This document shows positions 35,000-46,710 of a stretch of DNA of 64,000 bases, in pieces. Each line of letters opens with the position of its first letter. The stretch's first letter is position 1. The notes below the pieces were generated by a model. The model saw only the letters and a list, made by a program, of their open reading frames with translations, had not been told where the DNA came from and did not search any database. Source of the DNA: Sphagnum magellanicum (Eukaryota > Streptophyta > Sphagnopsida > Sphagnales > Sphagnaceae); contig CM038921.1 in the NCBI GenBank assembly GCA_021904315.1, positions 17,272,590 to 17,336,589 on the forward strand. Reading direction: 5' to 3'. A program made the translations under genes and the position numbers.

Positions 35000-35640
35000 C
35001 TAGCTATTGAGACAACCCTGTGCGGGTCTGTCTATTGAGTGGGGTGTGGTGGAGTTGGTGAACAATCCTAAAATCCAAAAGAAGATCTATGCTGAATTGG
35101 ACACCATTCTTGGAAAGGAGAACTTGATTACAGAGTCAGACACTTGCAACAACAAATTGCCATATCTCACTGCTTTTGTCAAGTAAATTATGAGGCTTCA
35201 TATGGCGATTCCACTCCTTATCCCCCACATGAACCTCCATGACACCAAGGTTGCTGGATATGACCTTCCACCTGAGAGCAAATCCTGGTGAATGCATGGT
35301 GGATTGCAAACACACCCAAAATACTGGGACCAACCTGAAGAGTTCATCCCAGATTGTTTCTTGAATGCAGACATTGAGGTGAGAGGCAATGATTTCTGTT
35401 TTCTTCCATTTTGGAGCAGGAAGATGGTCTTCCCAGGAATCATCATCACCATTCCATTGCTTTCAATTGTGTTTGGACACTTGGTCCAGTCATTTGAACT
35501 TCTTCCTCCTCCAGGTCTGAAGCAGGTTGATGCCACAGATATATTGCAACACAATCAACTGTGGTGGCCAGGCCAATTTAGCATGACTACTATGTTGATC
35601 CCCCCACTAAAACTCCTCCCTCCTACATCTAGTCTTAATT
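35000..35640 (+). pseudogene. CYP73A: cinnamate 4-hydroxylase (CYP73) relic, exon 3
   Basis: It begins right after an acceptor-like CTGCAG (34994-34999) with LAIETTL, as CYP73 exon 3 does, then continues across a small insertion with SIEWGVVELVNNPKIQKKIY, AELDTILGKENLITESD, NKLPYLTAFVK, a TAA in place of the Glu of the ExxR helix (35186-35188), [31 protein letters not shown], a one-base frameshift at about 35282, and YWDQPEEFIPDCFL, GNDFCFLPF, PGIIITIPLL, LVQSFELLPPPGLK. The haem-binding loop is ruined: the Cys ligand position reads Phe (MVFPG where CPG is expected) and neighbouring Gly/Arg are altered. The C-terminal GGQFS-like piece is degraded (PGQFSM). It matches the one exon missing from the relic at 25.8-26.6 kb, on the opposite strand. 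Confidence 0.88.
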
Positions 35641-37569
35641 ACACATTGGGTGAGAGTTACTTGATATAAAAACACATAAAACATTTTTAAAAAACATGCT
35701 TACTGAAAATTTCATATTATTAGATATAATTATCATTCAAAAACATAAATAAAACCCTTGAAAAACATAATAAGTAATTTTTTAAATAGTGTTTGTGATA
35801 AGAAAATAGTTATCGTCTTTAGAAGATGCATACTACTTTCATCATTGTGAATTGTTGCCCACTACTATTGTTGCTTTTAAGGTGGGTTTTGTTTTTATTA
35901 CACAAAACTTTCCCATCTTCAAGCTTCACCCGTGGTGCACACATATTTATATACCATATCCCATTACCCTGAAATTCATATCCCAAAAACCTTATTAAAA
36001 TTTAAGGGCTAGGGTCCTAGATTTAAGATAGGACTTAAATTTTCTAGGTTTTAGGATCCTAACCCTAAATTTTAATACACATAATAAGCATCTCCAATGC
36101 CAACACTAAAATGGCATTTACATAAATATGTTGTGATGTTTTGTACATTATTCCCTATGTTGGATAGAGGCCCAAATAGGGCACATGTGGATCAAGGTCA
36201 ATTTAATGTTTGCTAATTATTTTCTATGTTTTTCCCTAGTGGGAATATGTTGAGGAACACATTGGGAACCCATGGGAAAGTTAGGAAAATTTGATAGGAA
36301 CACCATAGCCCAAACAATATTTTGTGGGAACACCAAAATCCAAAAAATTTCAAAATCATTTAGAAATCAACTTTGGAATCATTCACAATAAAACCTGAAG
36401 GTGGCCTTGGCCTTAACATGAGATTGGGTTGTTATAAAGGTTGGACTTGTTACACCCAAAACTATTTCTCTTACTAGTATGAAGGTTGACCTTCCCATAG
36501 TAGAAAGGTTGGACTGCTTAGACCCATATTGTGTATTGGACCAACACTGGTGTACATCTTGAACTTAACCCTCAAAACAGGATAGCTAACTATAAGCTAC
36601 ATTCTTGTTTCACTATTTAAACTAAATTTCAAAATTTTGTATAGGAGACCCTTCTCCTACTTAAAATCCTCTCATATGTTGATGAGAGCCTATATTGGAC
36701 CCTACAAAAATATGTAAGGCCCTTAAATTTCTAGGAGGATTCTTACACTTTACAAGGCTTAGTATAAGGCTTTGGTTTTCATGTGGCCCATCTACCAATT
36801 ATTATTTTAAAGTGGTTCTAGGGTCATCTGGTTGGTAGGTACTTCCCCCAACCACCACACTTCAGTAACACCCACTATTTTTTATTTTGAATGGGCTCCT
36901 ATTTAATGGCATGTTCTTATGTTACCAAATTTTGAAAATATTAATTAAAAAATTAAAAGGTAGGCAATAGTTCATTAAGATGGGATGGAAAAAAAATTAA
37001 AAATGACATGCAAACCTTTTATCACTAAATTTTGATTCGGTTTCTTAATGAGTGGTCTTGGATGTAGTGGAGGGGTGGGTCACATGGAAAGTGACCCTAA
37101 GTAGTCCTAGTCAACTATGCACTAAGCCAAATATGACAGGATTTTAAGTGATTAAAATGGCTTAATGAATTCAAAAGCCAAGACTTACATGCACATTCTA
37201 AGGCCACATGAACTTAAATTTGAAGCCTTAAAAGGAGCTCCGAATAAGACCATCTATAATCTATACCATTGGCAAAATCTGATGACTCATAGCAAAGGTG
37301 GCCAACTTGTTGGTTGTTGTTGCGTGGGATGGATACTCAAAAGGCATTTCTTCAATTCTCCTTGTACTATGGTCATTACTTGCAAACAATAATGTAAGTT
37401 CTAGAAGGTTCAGGTCTTGCATGCCACAGCCATTGCATGAATGTATTAGGCTTTTTTCCCTTGATTTTTATGACAAGAAAAAAGGAGCATGTGCTTGCTT
37501 CCCTATATATGCTAGGTGGAGCTATGCACTGCCTTTGTGAGCTACCACCCTTTTTGAGGAGCTAGCAAT
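35641..37569. other. spacer, one hairpin, no gene
   Basis: Apart from the hairpin at 35993-36077 nothing was recognised. Short frames around 37165-37540 have no visible family. Confidence 0.45.
35993..36077. repeat. 85-nt imperfect hairpin
   Basis: TATTAAAATTTAAGGGCTAG at the left pairs with the right side ending CTAACCCTAAATTTTAATA; GGGTCCTAG pairs with CTAGG/GGATCCTAA segments. Small bulges are present. It contains a telomere-like CCCTAAA on one arm. Confidence 0.7.
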
Positions 37570-38100
37570 AAGCAGTCCAGTGTTGGATGGGTAGCCTCCA
37601 AAAGGGCCATTTGGTGGGCAGGTAAGAACCACCTTGTTCTAGTTAGTAAGAACCAAATTGGAATTGGGTCTGATTTTCAGAACAAGAATTGGAACTGGAC
37701 TTTATTTCCTTAAAGAACTCAGGTCTGGACCTGAGTTCCCAATTCTATTTAGGTTTGAAACCAGAATGGCAACTGAAATGAAAAAAAAAATGGTTTTTTG
37801 GGAGAAAAAGTGTGATTAGAATCAAGAATTAACTGAGGTTAACTAGGAGTTAACCAACCATTGGTTTCAATCCAGATCAGCAAGACGAAGACAGAAACCG
37901 GGTCTGAGTTTCAGAATTGGAATAGGAACTAGGCCTAGAATTTTCTTTTTCAAAGAACCAGACCCCAATTTAAACTACTTATGTGTGGAACCAGAACCAA
38001 GATAGTTCCTTTTTTTTTGGTAGAACCATAACCTGAGGTTTTCATAAAAGCAAGGAACCAACCAAGGCTGATCCAGTCCTTAAAGAGAACCACAAAAAAC
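37570..38100. repeat. GAACC/GGTTC-rich degenerate repeat region
   Basis: About 0.5 kb with many variants of GAACC, GGAATTGG and GGTTC in both orientations (AGAACCAAATTGGAATTGGG, GGAACCAGAACCAAG, AAGGAACCAACCAAGG). It resembles the shorter patch at 15.03-15.24 kb. No coding frame fits it. Confidence 0.6.
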
Positions 38101-38152
38101 CCAAAATGGTAATGGGATTAAGGATGAACCAATGTTAATACCTTTACAACAT

Positions 38153-38241
38153 AGAATCATACCTTTACAAGGGATGAAGCATTGGTCGGTTCATCCCATT
38201 TGAAATGCAGCTTCATCCCTTGTAAAAGCTTTCATGATTCT
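38153..38241. repeat. ~89-nt hairpin with a long stem
   Basis: AGAATCATACCTTTACAAGG with GATGAAGCAT on the left pairs with TGCAGCTTCATCCCTTGTAA with AAGCTTTCATGATTCT on the right. CTTTACAAGGGATGAAGC pairs without mismatch apart from one extra A. The terminal loop is about 24 bases. Length and shape resemble a plant miRNA precursor or a tiny foldback element; neither is shown. Confidence 0.75.
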
Positions 38242-38563
38242 GTAAGTGACAAGCCACATGTCAAATGATGAGATCACATGCCTCTCTAAAATGATGAGAA
38301 AACTTACACATTCTGCAATCAAGGGTGTGCATAATTTGTGCGTTCCCTCTCTGCATGGAATTATTCAACATGTGAAGGATTCAGGTAAAGCACACACACA
38401 CAAACATGACTTTTATCCAATGATTCGAGTCAGAAGCACCAACCCAAAGCTGCATTAGATGATCCACATGGACTACAATGAACCAACTGCCACCACAACC
38501 GACTCCATGGATGGTGTGCAGACAGGAAACTCTTTTCCATTGCATTTCAATTCCTTTGCTAAT

Positions 38564-39063
38564 CATGGTGGTTAGCTCAGTTGCTCCTTTTGCTACCTAC
38601 CTACTTTACTTTACTTTACTAGCTACCCTTATGTACCAACCATCTACATGCACCTACCTACTTGTCTATCTAATAGCCACTCATTATTTCCCTAAGGTCC
38701 AGCTACCTACTTACAGGACCTAGCTTTTTACAGGTTCTGTTGAAACCTTCTGAACATCAACTCATCCCCAATTGAGTCATCATAATCATAATGGGCTTCC
38801 ATTTACGTTTACAAAGACGACAACTTGGATGCCCATTATGACTCAACCGAGTTGATATCTAGTTTTGCCTTGGTAACCCCTTGTGTAAGAAGTAAGTCCT
38901 CCTATACATAGGTAGGTAGGCAGGAAAATAGGGAACTATTAGGCAAGTAGATGGTTGATACATAGGTAAGGGCTGTCTTTCCTACCTATCAACTAGCAAT
39001 CCACTAAAGGTTTGTTAGTGGGTAGGTAGTGTTAAAAAAAAAGCAACTGAGCTAACCACCATG
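38564..39063. mobile_element. 500-bp TIR element with GTAG/CTAC-rich interior
   Basis: Perfect 22-bp inverted termini: 38564-38585 (CATGGTGGTTAGCTCAGTTG plus CT) and 39042-39063 (its exact complement). Weaker pairing extends a few bases outward. The interior carries CTACC near the left end and GGTAGG near the right, plus ACTTTACTTTACTTTAC. No coding sequence and no obvious target-site duplication. A truncated relative lies at 32.93-33.17 kb. Confidence 0.75.
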
Positions 39064-40879
39064 GTTAGCTCAGGAACTGGAAACTAACAGAATACTGTTT
39101 CCTGACCTCTTATAATCCCTACCTACATACTTCATGGTGCACTGGTGGATTGTGATTTCACTATGGCCACAGGACAACATGCTGATGTCAATGAATTGCC
39201 TTCTAGAGCATGTTAATGACTTGGGCCAGCAAAGAAAACCAGCTTTTGTTTGAACAAGGACAGAGGAGGAGACGAGTACCAGAATTTGGAGAATCTTCTT
39301 CAACTCTGTGTAGAAGGAAGGATTGATCAGCAACAACCATGTGTTAACTCTCACCACCAACTGGCATCGCCCTTTATGAATACAAAACAAAGGTGTCACC
39401 CTGGATCCAGATTTATGGTTAGGTTGTGTTTGTTTGCTTCTAGTTACATCATACAGAGCTTCACCAACAAGCTAGTGCATACAAACGGGGGATATATGAA
39501 TACAAATTCAAACATTCTGTGTTCTTGGAAAGAATTGCCAATTTTTTGGGAAAGAAAAGAATTTTTTGGAAAGTTTTGTCACATTTTGACAGTTTTTTAA
39601 AAGTTTCGGGTCTGTTTTTCCACCAGTTTTTTTACATGTATGTAGTCAATTAATGCTAAATTTTTTTTTGAGATATCCTTGGTGATGCTAATGTTGCCCA
39701 AAAAAAAGAGGGGTGACTTAGCTAAAAAAACACCTTGATAGAATCAAACATTTCAATAGTATGATCATTGGATTATCCAATGAGTAATGAAACAATCACA
39801 ACATATCTAATTCCTAACTTTACATTCTTACAACTTTTATAAATGTAACACAGAAACTATGGACCTCAAGGGATCATATCTCTCATGGTTTCTTCTCAAG
39901 AGTCAACTCATCACGAGTGTGATAGTTCATTTCTTAACAAAAAAAGGTCTTAGTCCTTGGATGATAATCTCATTTTCATCATATTTCCCATTGGAAGTTG
40001 GACAGAGAAGAAAAAAGAATTGGATGGACATAGTAACATCTCTCCATGAAACCCATAAGTGTCCACAAAATCCCATTTTCCCCATAGCTCCTACAATAAC
40101 ATAGGTACTCTCTTCCAAACACAAACTATTTGACAATTTCCTTCAAGAGCCTCAAAAACCACAACTGAATGGAACATGCAACATTGATCACTCATGAAAC
40201 CTCTAGACTATGTCATCATATCCTTTGAATTGGTCCCTGAATTCTAACACTAAACCTTCCTCCCCTCCCTGAAACTCATAGCATAGCGGAATGTTTATTC
40301 CAGGGTAGAAGATAATAGATCGACAACGGGGCATTCTTCCCCAGTTTGTAAACAAAAGAAGACCGTTGACACTAACCACACTAAAATTCATCTAAACCCA
40401 CCAAAAAATTAAAAAAAAATAATTGTTTTGTGTTTGACCACTAAGATAATATGTCCCACAAGAACATAACCCTTATAGCATGAATTGCCACCATCTTCCC
40501 GCATCGCCGAATCTCTAAAACCAACTATTGCCAAGTTCTATGATCCCCATTCACTTCACCCAAGAACAATAGTAATGCGGTTTCCAATCCATCACAAAAG
40601 CTAGCTTAATAACGTTGTTCCATTGAATTGCAAACAAACAAAAACAACCAAATGCAAAAAAAGAATAACAAAAACTAGACCTTTGGCATCCGCAACCTTT
40701 CATGATGATCAATTGTCCCCTAATTTGGCACTTTCCGCCAATCACCCATCATGCATTAGGGTTTTTTCATTCCACATCCACTAAGAAAACTCTTAACACT
40801 AGTTCTACATCACACTGCATCAAAAAACTAAAAAAAAAGAACAAGGAATGGAGCTTCATATTTCAAAACAAAAACTTTT
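39064..40879. other. spacer, nothing recognised
   Basis: Frames of up to 116 codons (39250-39600) were examined and match nothing I know. No repeat was defined. Confidence 0.4.
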
Positions 40880-41650
40880 TATTTTTAAGCTAAACATTAG
40901 TTTTCAACAAAACCTTTTTACTTACTTGCTAAAGTTTTATCTCTTGGCAAAATTCTTTTATTTCTTGGCTAAACTTCTACCTCTTGACAAAACCAATAAC
41001 TTTTCTTGGTTAAACTTCTACCTTTTGACAAAACCTTTTTACTTATTCGCTAAATTATTACCTCGTGACAAAACCTTTACCTTTTCTTGGTTAAACCCTT
41101 ATTTATCAGCAAAACTAATATCTTTATTTGGTTAAACTTCCACCTCTTAGCAAAACCTTTTTACATTTTGGTTAAACTTTTACCTCTTAACAAAACCAAT
41201 ATTTTTTTTCGATTAAACTTTTACCTTTTAACAAAACCTCTTTACATATTGATTAAACCATTACCTTTTGACAAAACTAATATCTTTATTTGGCTAAACT
41301 TCCACCTCTTAACAAAACATTTTTACATTTTGGTTAAACTTCTACCTCTTGACAAAACCAAGATTTGTTTTTGTTAAACTTTTACCTTTTAACAAAACCT
41401 CTTTACATATTGGTTAAACCAGTACATCTCAACAAAACTTTTATATTTTGTTTGGTTAATCCCCATTCTTGTAGCAAAACTAATTTTTTTCTTGACTAAA
41501 TTTTCACCTTTTGACAAAACCCCTTTACTTTTTGGCCTTTCAACAAAACATTTTTACTTCCTAACTAAACCTCCACGTCCTTTTGGCAAAATCAATATAT
41601 TTTCATCATTAAACTTTTACATTTCAACAAAACATTCTATAGTTTTTAAC
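40880..41650 (+). repeat. ~40-bp minisatellite at the outer end of the left arm
   Basis: Units like TTGGTTAAACTTCTACCTCT with TGACAAAACCAATATCTTTT follow one another every 40 to 41 bases (AAACTTCTAC-like anchors at 40971, 41012, 41052, 41092, 41133, 41173 and on), close to 20 copies. The repeating peptides in the three frames (for example LAKLLPLDKTNIF) are repeat translations. Confidence 0.85.
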
Positions 41651-42212
41651 TAAATCATTATTTTTCTAGTATTGTTCACACACAAGAAAATCCTAAAGGT
41701 ATTATGGAAGGTGATGATTATTGTCATTGAAAATATTGCAAAATAAATGCATTTAAAGTTGACTGGAACTTCAACATTCTTTTGAAATGACTTTGCAATA
41801 CCCTTCTTAAATGGATAAATTTCATTAACCCACTTTAAATCACAATGATATACCTTCATCCACCATTAACAAGTTGTGTTAATTACCCAATATGTAATAT
41901 CCGCATCTAAAACAATTATGAATTAGAAAACCAAGCAAGGATTGCAAGTTGTATTAATTACCCAATATGCAAAACGTACACAAGGGTCATGCTGAAACTA
42001 ACATTTGTTGGTACAAGCTTACCTTAGGACCTAGGTGGACCCTTGACTTCAAAATGTAATACCCACATTGGTATTATGCCAAAACCACATGTCAAACATG
42101 ACACATGTAATATTCACATATAAATGAATTTTGAATTGGAAAAACATGTAGATATACATATATTATATAATGGGTGAATACAGTGGTGGACATTTCAAGA
42201 CCCATACGTAGG

Positions 42213-42545
42213 GATTGCATAATTGGTCAAAAAAACCAATGAAATTTTTGGAAACACAAATGTGGCTATTGCGAGGTGGTAATGTTGCAAAATGTACTTT
42301 AACAATTATGGATGTGGATATTGCATAGTTGGCCAAAAAAACAATGAAGAATTTGGGAACATGATGTAGGTATTATAAGGTGACAACATTACAAAAAATA
42401 GTTTAATAATTTAGATGTGATTATTGCATGGTTGACCAAAAATACCAAATTTGACAAGTTTGGGAAGTTAATGCAAGTATTACAAGGTGAAAACACTATA
42501 AAATGGAATATGAATTATTCATATGTAAATATTGCATATCCAAAA
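42213..42545 (+). repeat. ~105-bp tandem repeat in the left arm
   Basis: ATTGCATAATTGGTCAAAAA-like anchors lie at 42213, 42320, 42423 and 42531. The opposite arm (about 45275-45380) holds one to two units only. Confidence 0.75.
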
Positions 42546-43710
42546 AAATGTTTTGTTTATTGTTATTGTTTCATATTATTTGTTTGACTACCACAACAAA
42601 TTTAAAATGTGTAAAAAATCAATATTGAATTAATGCAAACTTTGAAATAAACTTGAAATTCAAAAATTCACTAAAATCTTTTGGAAAACATTCACATATC
42701 ATTGGTTGCCATAATACCAAATGGCACAAATTAATTTTTTTGTTTCTATGTACACATAAGTTACATGCAAAATGCACTAAACCATATGAATTGTGTCAAA
42801 AAATGCAAATCAACAAATCCATGTTAATACAAAAAAAGAAGTAACATGACATGTTACTCCCTCTTCATAGAAGAATCCTTTTTGTATCATTGGCTTCTTC
42901 ATTTATAATGTCATGAACTTGGTAGTAAGTTACAACTTCCATGGTCACCTTTATAACATGGTGATACATGTACGATTATTGGTGTTAAATGTGAAGATGA
43001 ATTATGTTGATCTCAAACTCATCCTTGGTGTTCCACACAATCTAATTCACAAATACAAACATGCATTAATAAATAAAGGCTTCAAAGTTTTATTAGTAAA
43101 AAAATAATTAAAAAAAACAAAAAATATATAAAAAGAATAAAATAGAAAAGAACACACAAACTAAAAAACATAATAAAAAGAAAAAATTACCAAAAGAAGG
43201 CACAAATTGAAGAATAAACAAATAGAAAATAAGAAAAAACACACAAAAATACAAATAAATGAAAATAAAACCAAAACCAAAAACAAAACAATTTTTTTAA
43301 AAAAATTCTTGAGAAATTCCCAAGCTTTATTATTTTTTTGTAGCAAGTTTTATTATTCCAAACTTGCCTCCATGTTGCATTGTGATTTTGCTTATAGCCA
43401 AAGTGGCCAAAATATATGAAAAAACAACAAGGAAAAAAAAATTACAAGAAGAGCAAGAATTTTATTTTATTTTTAAAACAAGGAGAAAGAAAAGAAAAAA
43501 CAATAAAAAAATAAGAAGGAAAAGGAGCAAGGAGAAAAAGAAGAAATAAAATAAAGAGGAAGAAGAGTAAGGAAAAAGAGAAGGAAAAACAATAAGAAAA
43601 AAATAGGAAGAGGAATAAGAAGAAAGAGAAGAAAAAAACAACAAGATAAAAAAGAGAAAAAGGAGCAAGGAGAAAGAGAAGAAAAAAACGGCTAGATTGA
43701 CCCAACACCC

Positions 43711-43760
43711 ACCAATGCACCAGTCTAATGGAACCTATGATGGGTTCCATTGGTTGGATG
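43711..43760. repeat. axis of the large palindrome
   Basis: AATGGAACC, a 6-to-7-base spacer and GGTTCCATT form a perfect small inverted repeat centred near 43737. It is embedded in a segment (43690-43770, with CACCCACCAATGCACCAGT and GGTTGGATGAAGCT) that recurs in reverse at 47.28-47.37 kb. Confidence 0.8.
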
Positions 43761-46710
43761 AAGCTTTGTTTTTTTTCTTAAATTCACTTTCTCACTACCC
43801 TTTTTTTGTTCTTGCCCTCACAAACCTATTTCTCCTTTCTTGTTTTTTCTTTTTTTCCTTCTTGGTTGTTTTCTCTTTTGTTTCTCCTTGATCTTCTTCT
43901 TCTTCTAGCTATTTTTTCTTCTCTTTCTACTTGTTCTTCTTCATCTTTTACTTCTTATTGTTTTTTCTTCTCTTTCTCCTTGCTCAATTTCCTCTTTTTC
44001 TTCTTGTCATCTTTTCTTCTATTTTTCCTTGCTCCTCTTCCTCTTTTGTTTCTTATTGTTTTTTCTTATATTTGTTTTGTTATTGTTTCTTCTTTTCTTT
44101 ATTCTTGCTTATTTTTCTTGTTATTCTCCTTGCCTTTTTTCATCTCTTTCCCCTTGCTATTTTTTCTTCTTTTTCATATGTGTTGGGACTTTTAGTTTGG
44201 AACAGGAAAGGGATTTGGAATGTCGTTACAAGGGGTTGGCAACTTTAGTTTCAAGCAAGATCACAATGCAACATGGAAACGATTTTGGAACAACAAGATT
44301 TGCTACAAAAACACAATAAAGTTTTAGAGCTTTTCAAATGAGTTTTTTTGTTTATTTTCATTTTATTATTTTATTTTTAGTTTATTTTATTTTTTCCCTT
44401 TTCCTTTTGTTTTTTTTGTTTTTTTAAAATAAAACTTCTACTATTTTCACGTTTTTTTCCTTTTTTGTATTTTGTATTTTTTTTATTTACTTATTTGTGT
44501 TTTTTTTTTTTTGCAAATTTTAATAATCATGTCTTTATTTTGATTTTTATCCTGACAATTTATGGTTTTTTTCAAAAAAAATCAGTTCATATGTTCTTTT
44601 CTATTTTATTTTTATTTTTATTTTTTATTTTTGCATGTGTGTGTTTTTTTTTCTAATAAAACCTTGAAACTTTTATTTACTAATTGTATTTGTCAATTAG
44701 ATTGTGTGGAACCACCAAGGATGAATGTGTGATCAACATAATTCATCTTCACATCTAACACCAACAATTGGACATGTATCACCATGTTACAAAGGTGATT
44801 GAAATAGCTACAACTTATCGTGAAGTTCATGACATTATAAATGAACATGTTAATGATAAAAAGGGTTTTTCTATGAAGAAGGAATAACATCTCATTACTT
44901 CTCTTTTCATATTAATGTGATTTGTTAATTTGCATTTTTTGGACATAATTCTTATGGTTTGGTGCATTTTGCATGTAGCTTATGTGTACAAAAAAAAGAA
45001 AAGTTTGTTTATGTTATTTGGTATTATGGCAACCAATGACATGTGAATGTTTTCCAAAAGATTTTAGTGAATTTTTAAATTTGAAGTTTACTTCAAATTT
45101 TGCATTAATTCATTTTATTTTATTTTTTTTACAAATTCAAAATTTGTTGTGTTAATCAAATAAATAATATGAAACATAACAATAAACATAACATTTGGTT
45201 GGACATACAATATATACAAATGAGTATTTCATATTATATTCTCTAATGTTTTCACCCCACAATACTCACATTGCATTCCCAAATTTTTCATTAGTTTTTT
45301 TGGTTGGTTATGCAATATCCACATTGTGTTTCTAAATTTTTCATTGGTTTTTTGGCCACCTATGCAATACCTACATATGGGTAATGTCCACCATTGTATT
45401 AACCAATTGTCTAATATTTGTATACTTACATGTTTTCCCACTTCAAAATTTGCTTATATGTGAATATTGCATGTATCATGTTCGACATGTGGTTTTGGCA
45501 TAATACTAATGTGAGTATTACATTTTGAGGTTGAAGGTCCACCTAAGGTAAGTTTGGACCAACAAATGTTAGTTTCAGCATGACCTTTGTGTAGGTTTTA
45601 CATATTGGGTAATTAATACAACTTGCAATACTTGCTTGGTTTTTTAATTCATAATTGTTTTAGATGTGGATATTACATATTGGGTAATTAATACAACTTG
45701 CAATACCTACTTAATTTTCTAATTCATAATTGTTTTAGATGTGAGTATTAAATATTGGATAATTAGTACAACTTGCAATATTTGCTTGATTTTCTAATTC
45801 GTAATTGTTTTAAATGTGGGTATTACATATTGGGTAATTAATACAACTCGTTAATGGTGGATGAAAGTATTACATTGTGATTTAAGGTGGGTTAATGAAA
45901 TTTATCCCTTTAAAAAGGGTATTGCAAAATTGTTTTAAAAGTGTGTTGAAGTTCCATTCAACCCTAAATGCATTGATTTTTGCAATACCTTCATTGACAA
46001 TAACCATTGTCTTCCATAGTATTTTTAAGATTTTATTATGTGTAAGCAATATTAAAAAGGTAATGATTTAATCAAAAAGTAGATTTTTTTTTGTTGAAAT
46101 GTAAAAGTTTAGTTAAGAAAAAATATTTATTTTGTCAAAAGGTGTACATTTAGCTAAAAAGTAAAAAGGTTTTGTTGAAAGGTGGATGTTCAACCAAGAA
46201 AATATATTAATTTTTCCAAGATATAAAAATGTAACTAAGAAAAGATATTGGTTTTGCCAAGAGTTGTAAATGTAACCAAGAAATAAAAAAGTTTTGCCAA
46301 GAAGTAAAAAAGTTTTGTCAAAAGGTAAAAATTTAGCCAATAAAAAATATTAGCTTTGTTAAGAGGTAGAAGTTTCACTTAAATGTAAAGACGTTTTGTT
46401 GAGAGGTGGAATTTTAACCAAGTAAAAATATTACTTTGCTAATAAATAAAGGTTTAATTAAAAAAGGGTAAAGGTTTTGTTGAAAGGCAATAGTTTAACC
46501 AATAAGTAAAAAAAAATTGTTGAAAAGTAGGAATTTAGTCAAAAAAAATTATTGGTTTTACGAAGAGATAAAGGTTTAACCAAAATAAAAAAAGTTTTGT
46601 CAAGAGGTAAAATTTTAGCCAAGAAATAAAGAGGTTTTGTCTAAAAATAAAGGTTTAGCTAAAAAGCAAAGGGATTTTGTTAAGAACCAATGTTTAGCTT
46701 GAAAGTAGAA
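43740..46710 (-). repeat. right arm of the ~5.8-kb imperfect palindrome
   Basis: Reverse complement of the left arm as listed there. It starts with a pyrimidine-rich stretch (43.8-44.65 kb, CTTCTT and CTCCTT repeats) opposite the purine-rich stretch of the other arm. Long frames of Phe/Leu/Ser at 43.8-44.3 kb come from this low-complexity DNA and are not genes. The outer part (46.08 kb on) is the 40-bp minisatellite in reverse. Confidence 0.9.
45605..45860 (-). repeat. 75-bp tandem repeat in the right arm
   Basis: TTGGGTAATTAATACAACTT-like anchors at 45605, 45680, 45755 and 45830, exactly 75 bases apart. The left arm has only two such anchors (41881 and 41956), so copy number changed after the arms formed. 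Confidence 0.9.

Larger units (their letters stand above)
40880..43730 (+). repeat. left arm of a ~5.8-kb imperfect palindrome
   Basis: About 2.85 kb whose reverse complement follows at 43740-46710. Paired blocks, in mirrored order, are: GCTAAACATTAGTTTTCAAC (40898) with 46.70 kb; AACCCACTTTAAATCACAAT (about 41826) with about 45890; CATGCTGAAACTAACATTTG (about 41988) with about 45570; AAACCACATGTCAAACATGA (about 42079) with about 45490; TTTGGAAAACATTCACATAT (about 42680) with about 45045; and the purine-rich 43.4-43.68 kb against the pyrimidine-rich 43.8-44.17 kb. The arms are diverged by eye, so this is not a recent duplicate or simple assembly error. Confidence 0.9.

Noticed and set aside
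39250..39600. 116-codon frame (EYQNLENLLQLCVEGRIDQQ)
   Set aside because: Briefly considered as another P450 or protein fragment, but no motif could be identified and neighbouring sequence gives no support.
40848..41377. Frames with repeating LNFYLLTKPFYIL-like peptides
   Set aside because: They translate the 40-bp minisatellite. All frames give similar repeats, and the inverted copy at 46 kb does so on the other strand.
43442..44319. Phe/Leu/Ser-rich membrane-like frames around the palindrome axis
   Set aside because: They are produced by CTT/TTTTC low-complexity DNA and mirrored in the other arm. No membrane protein family fits.
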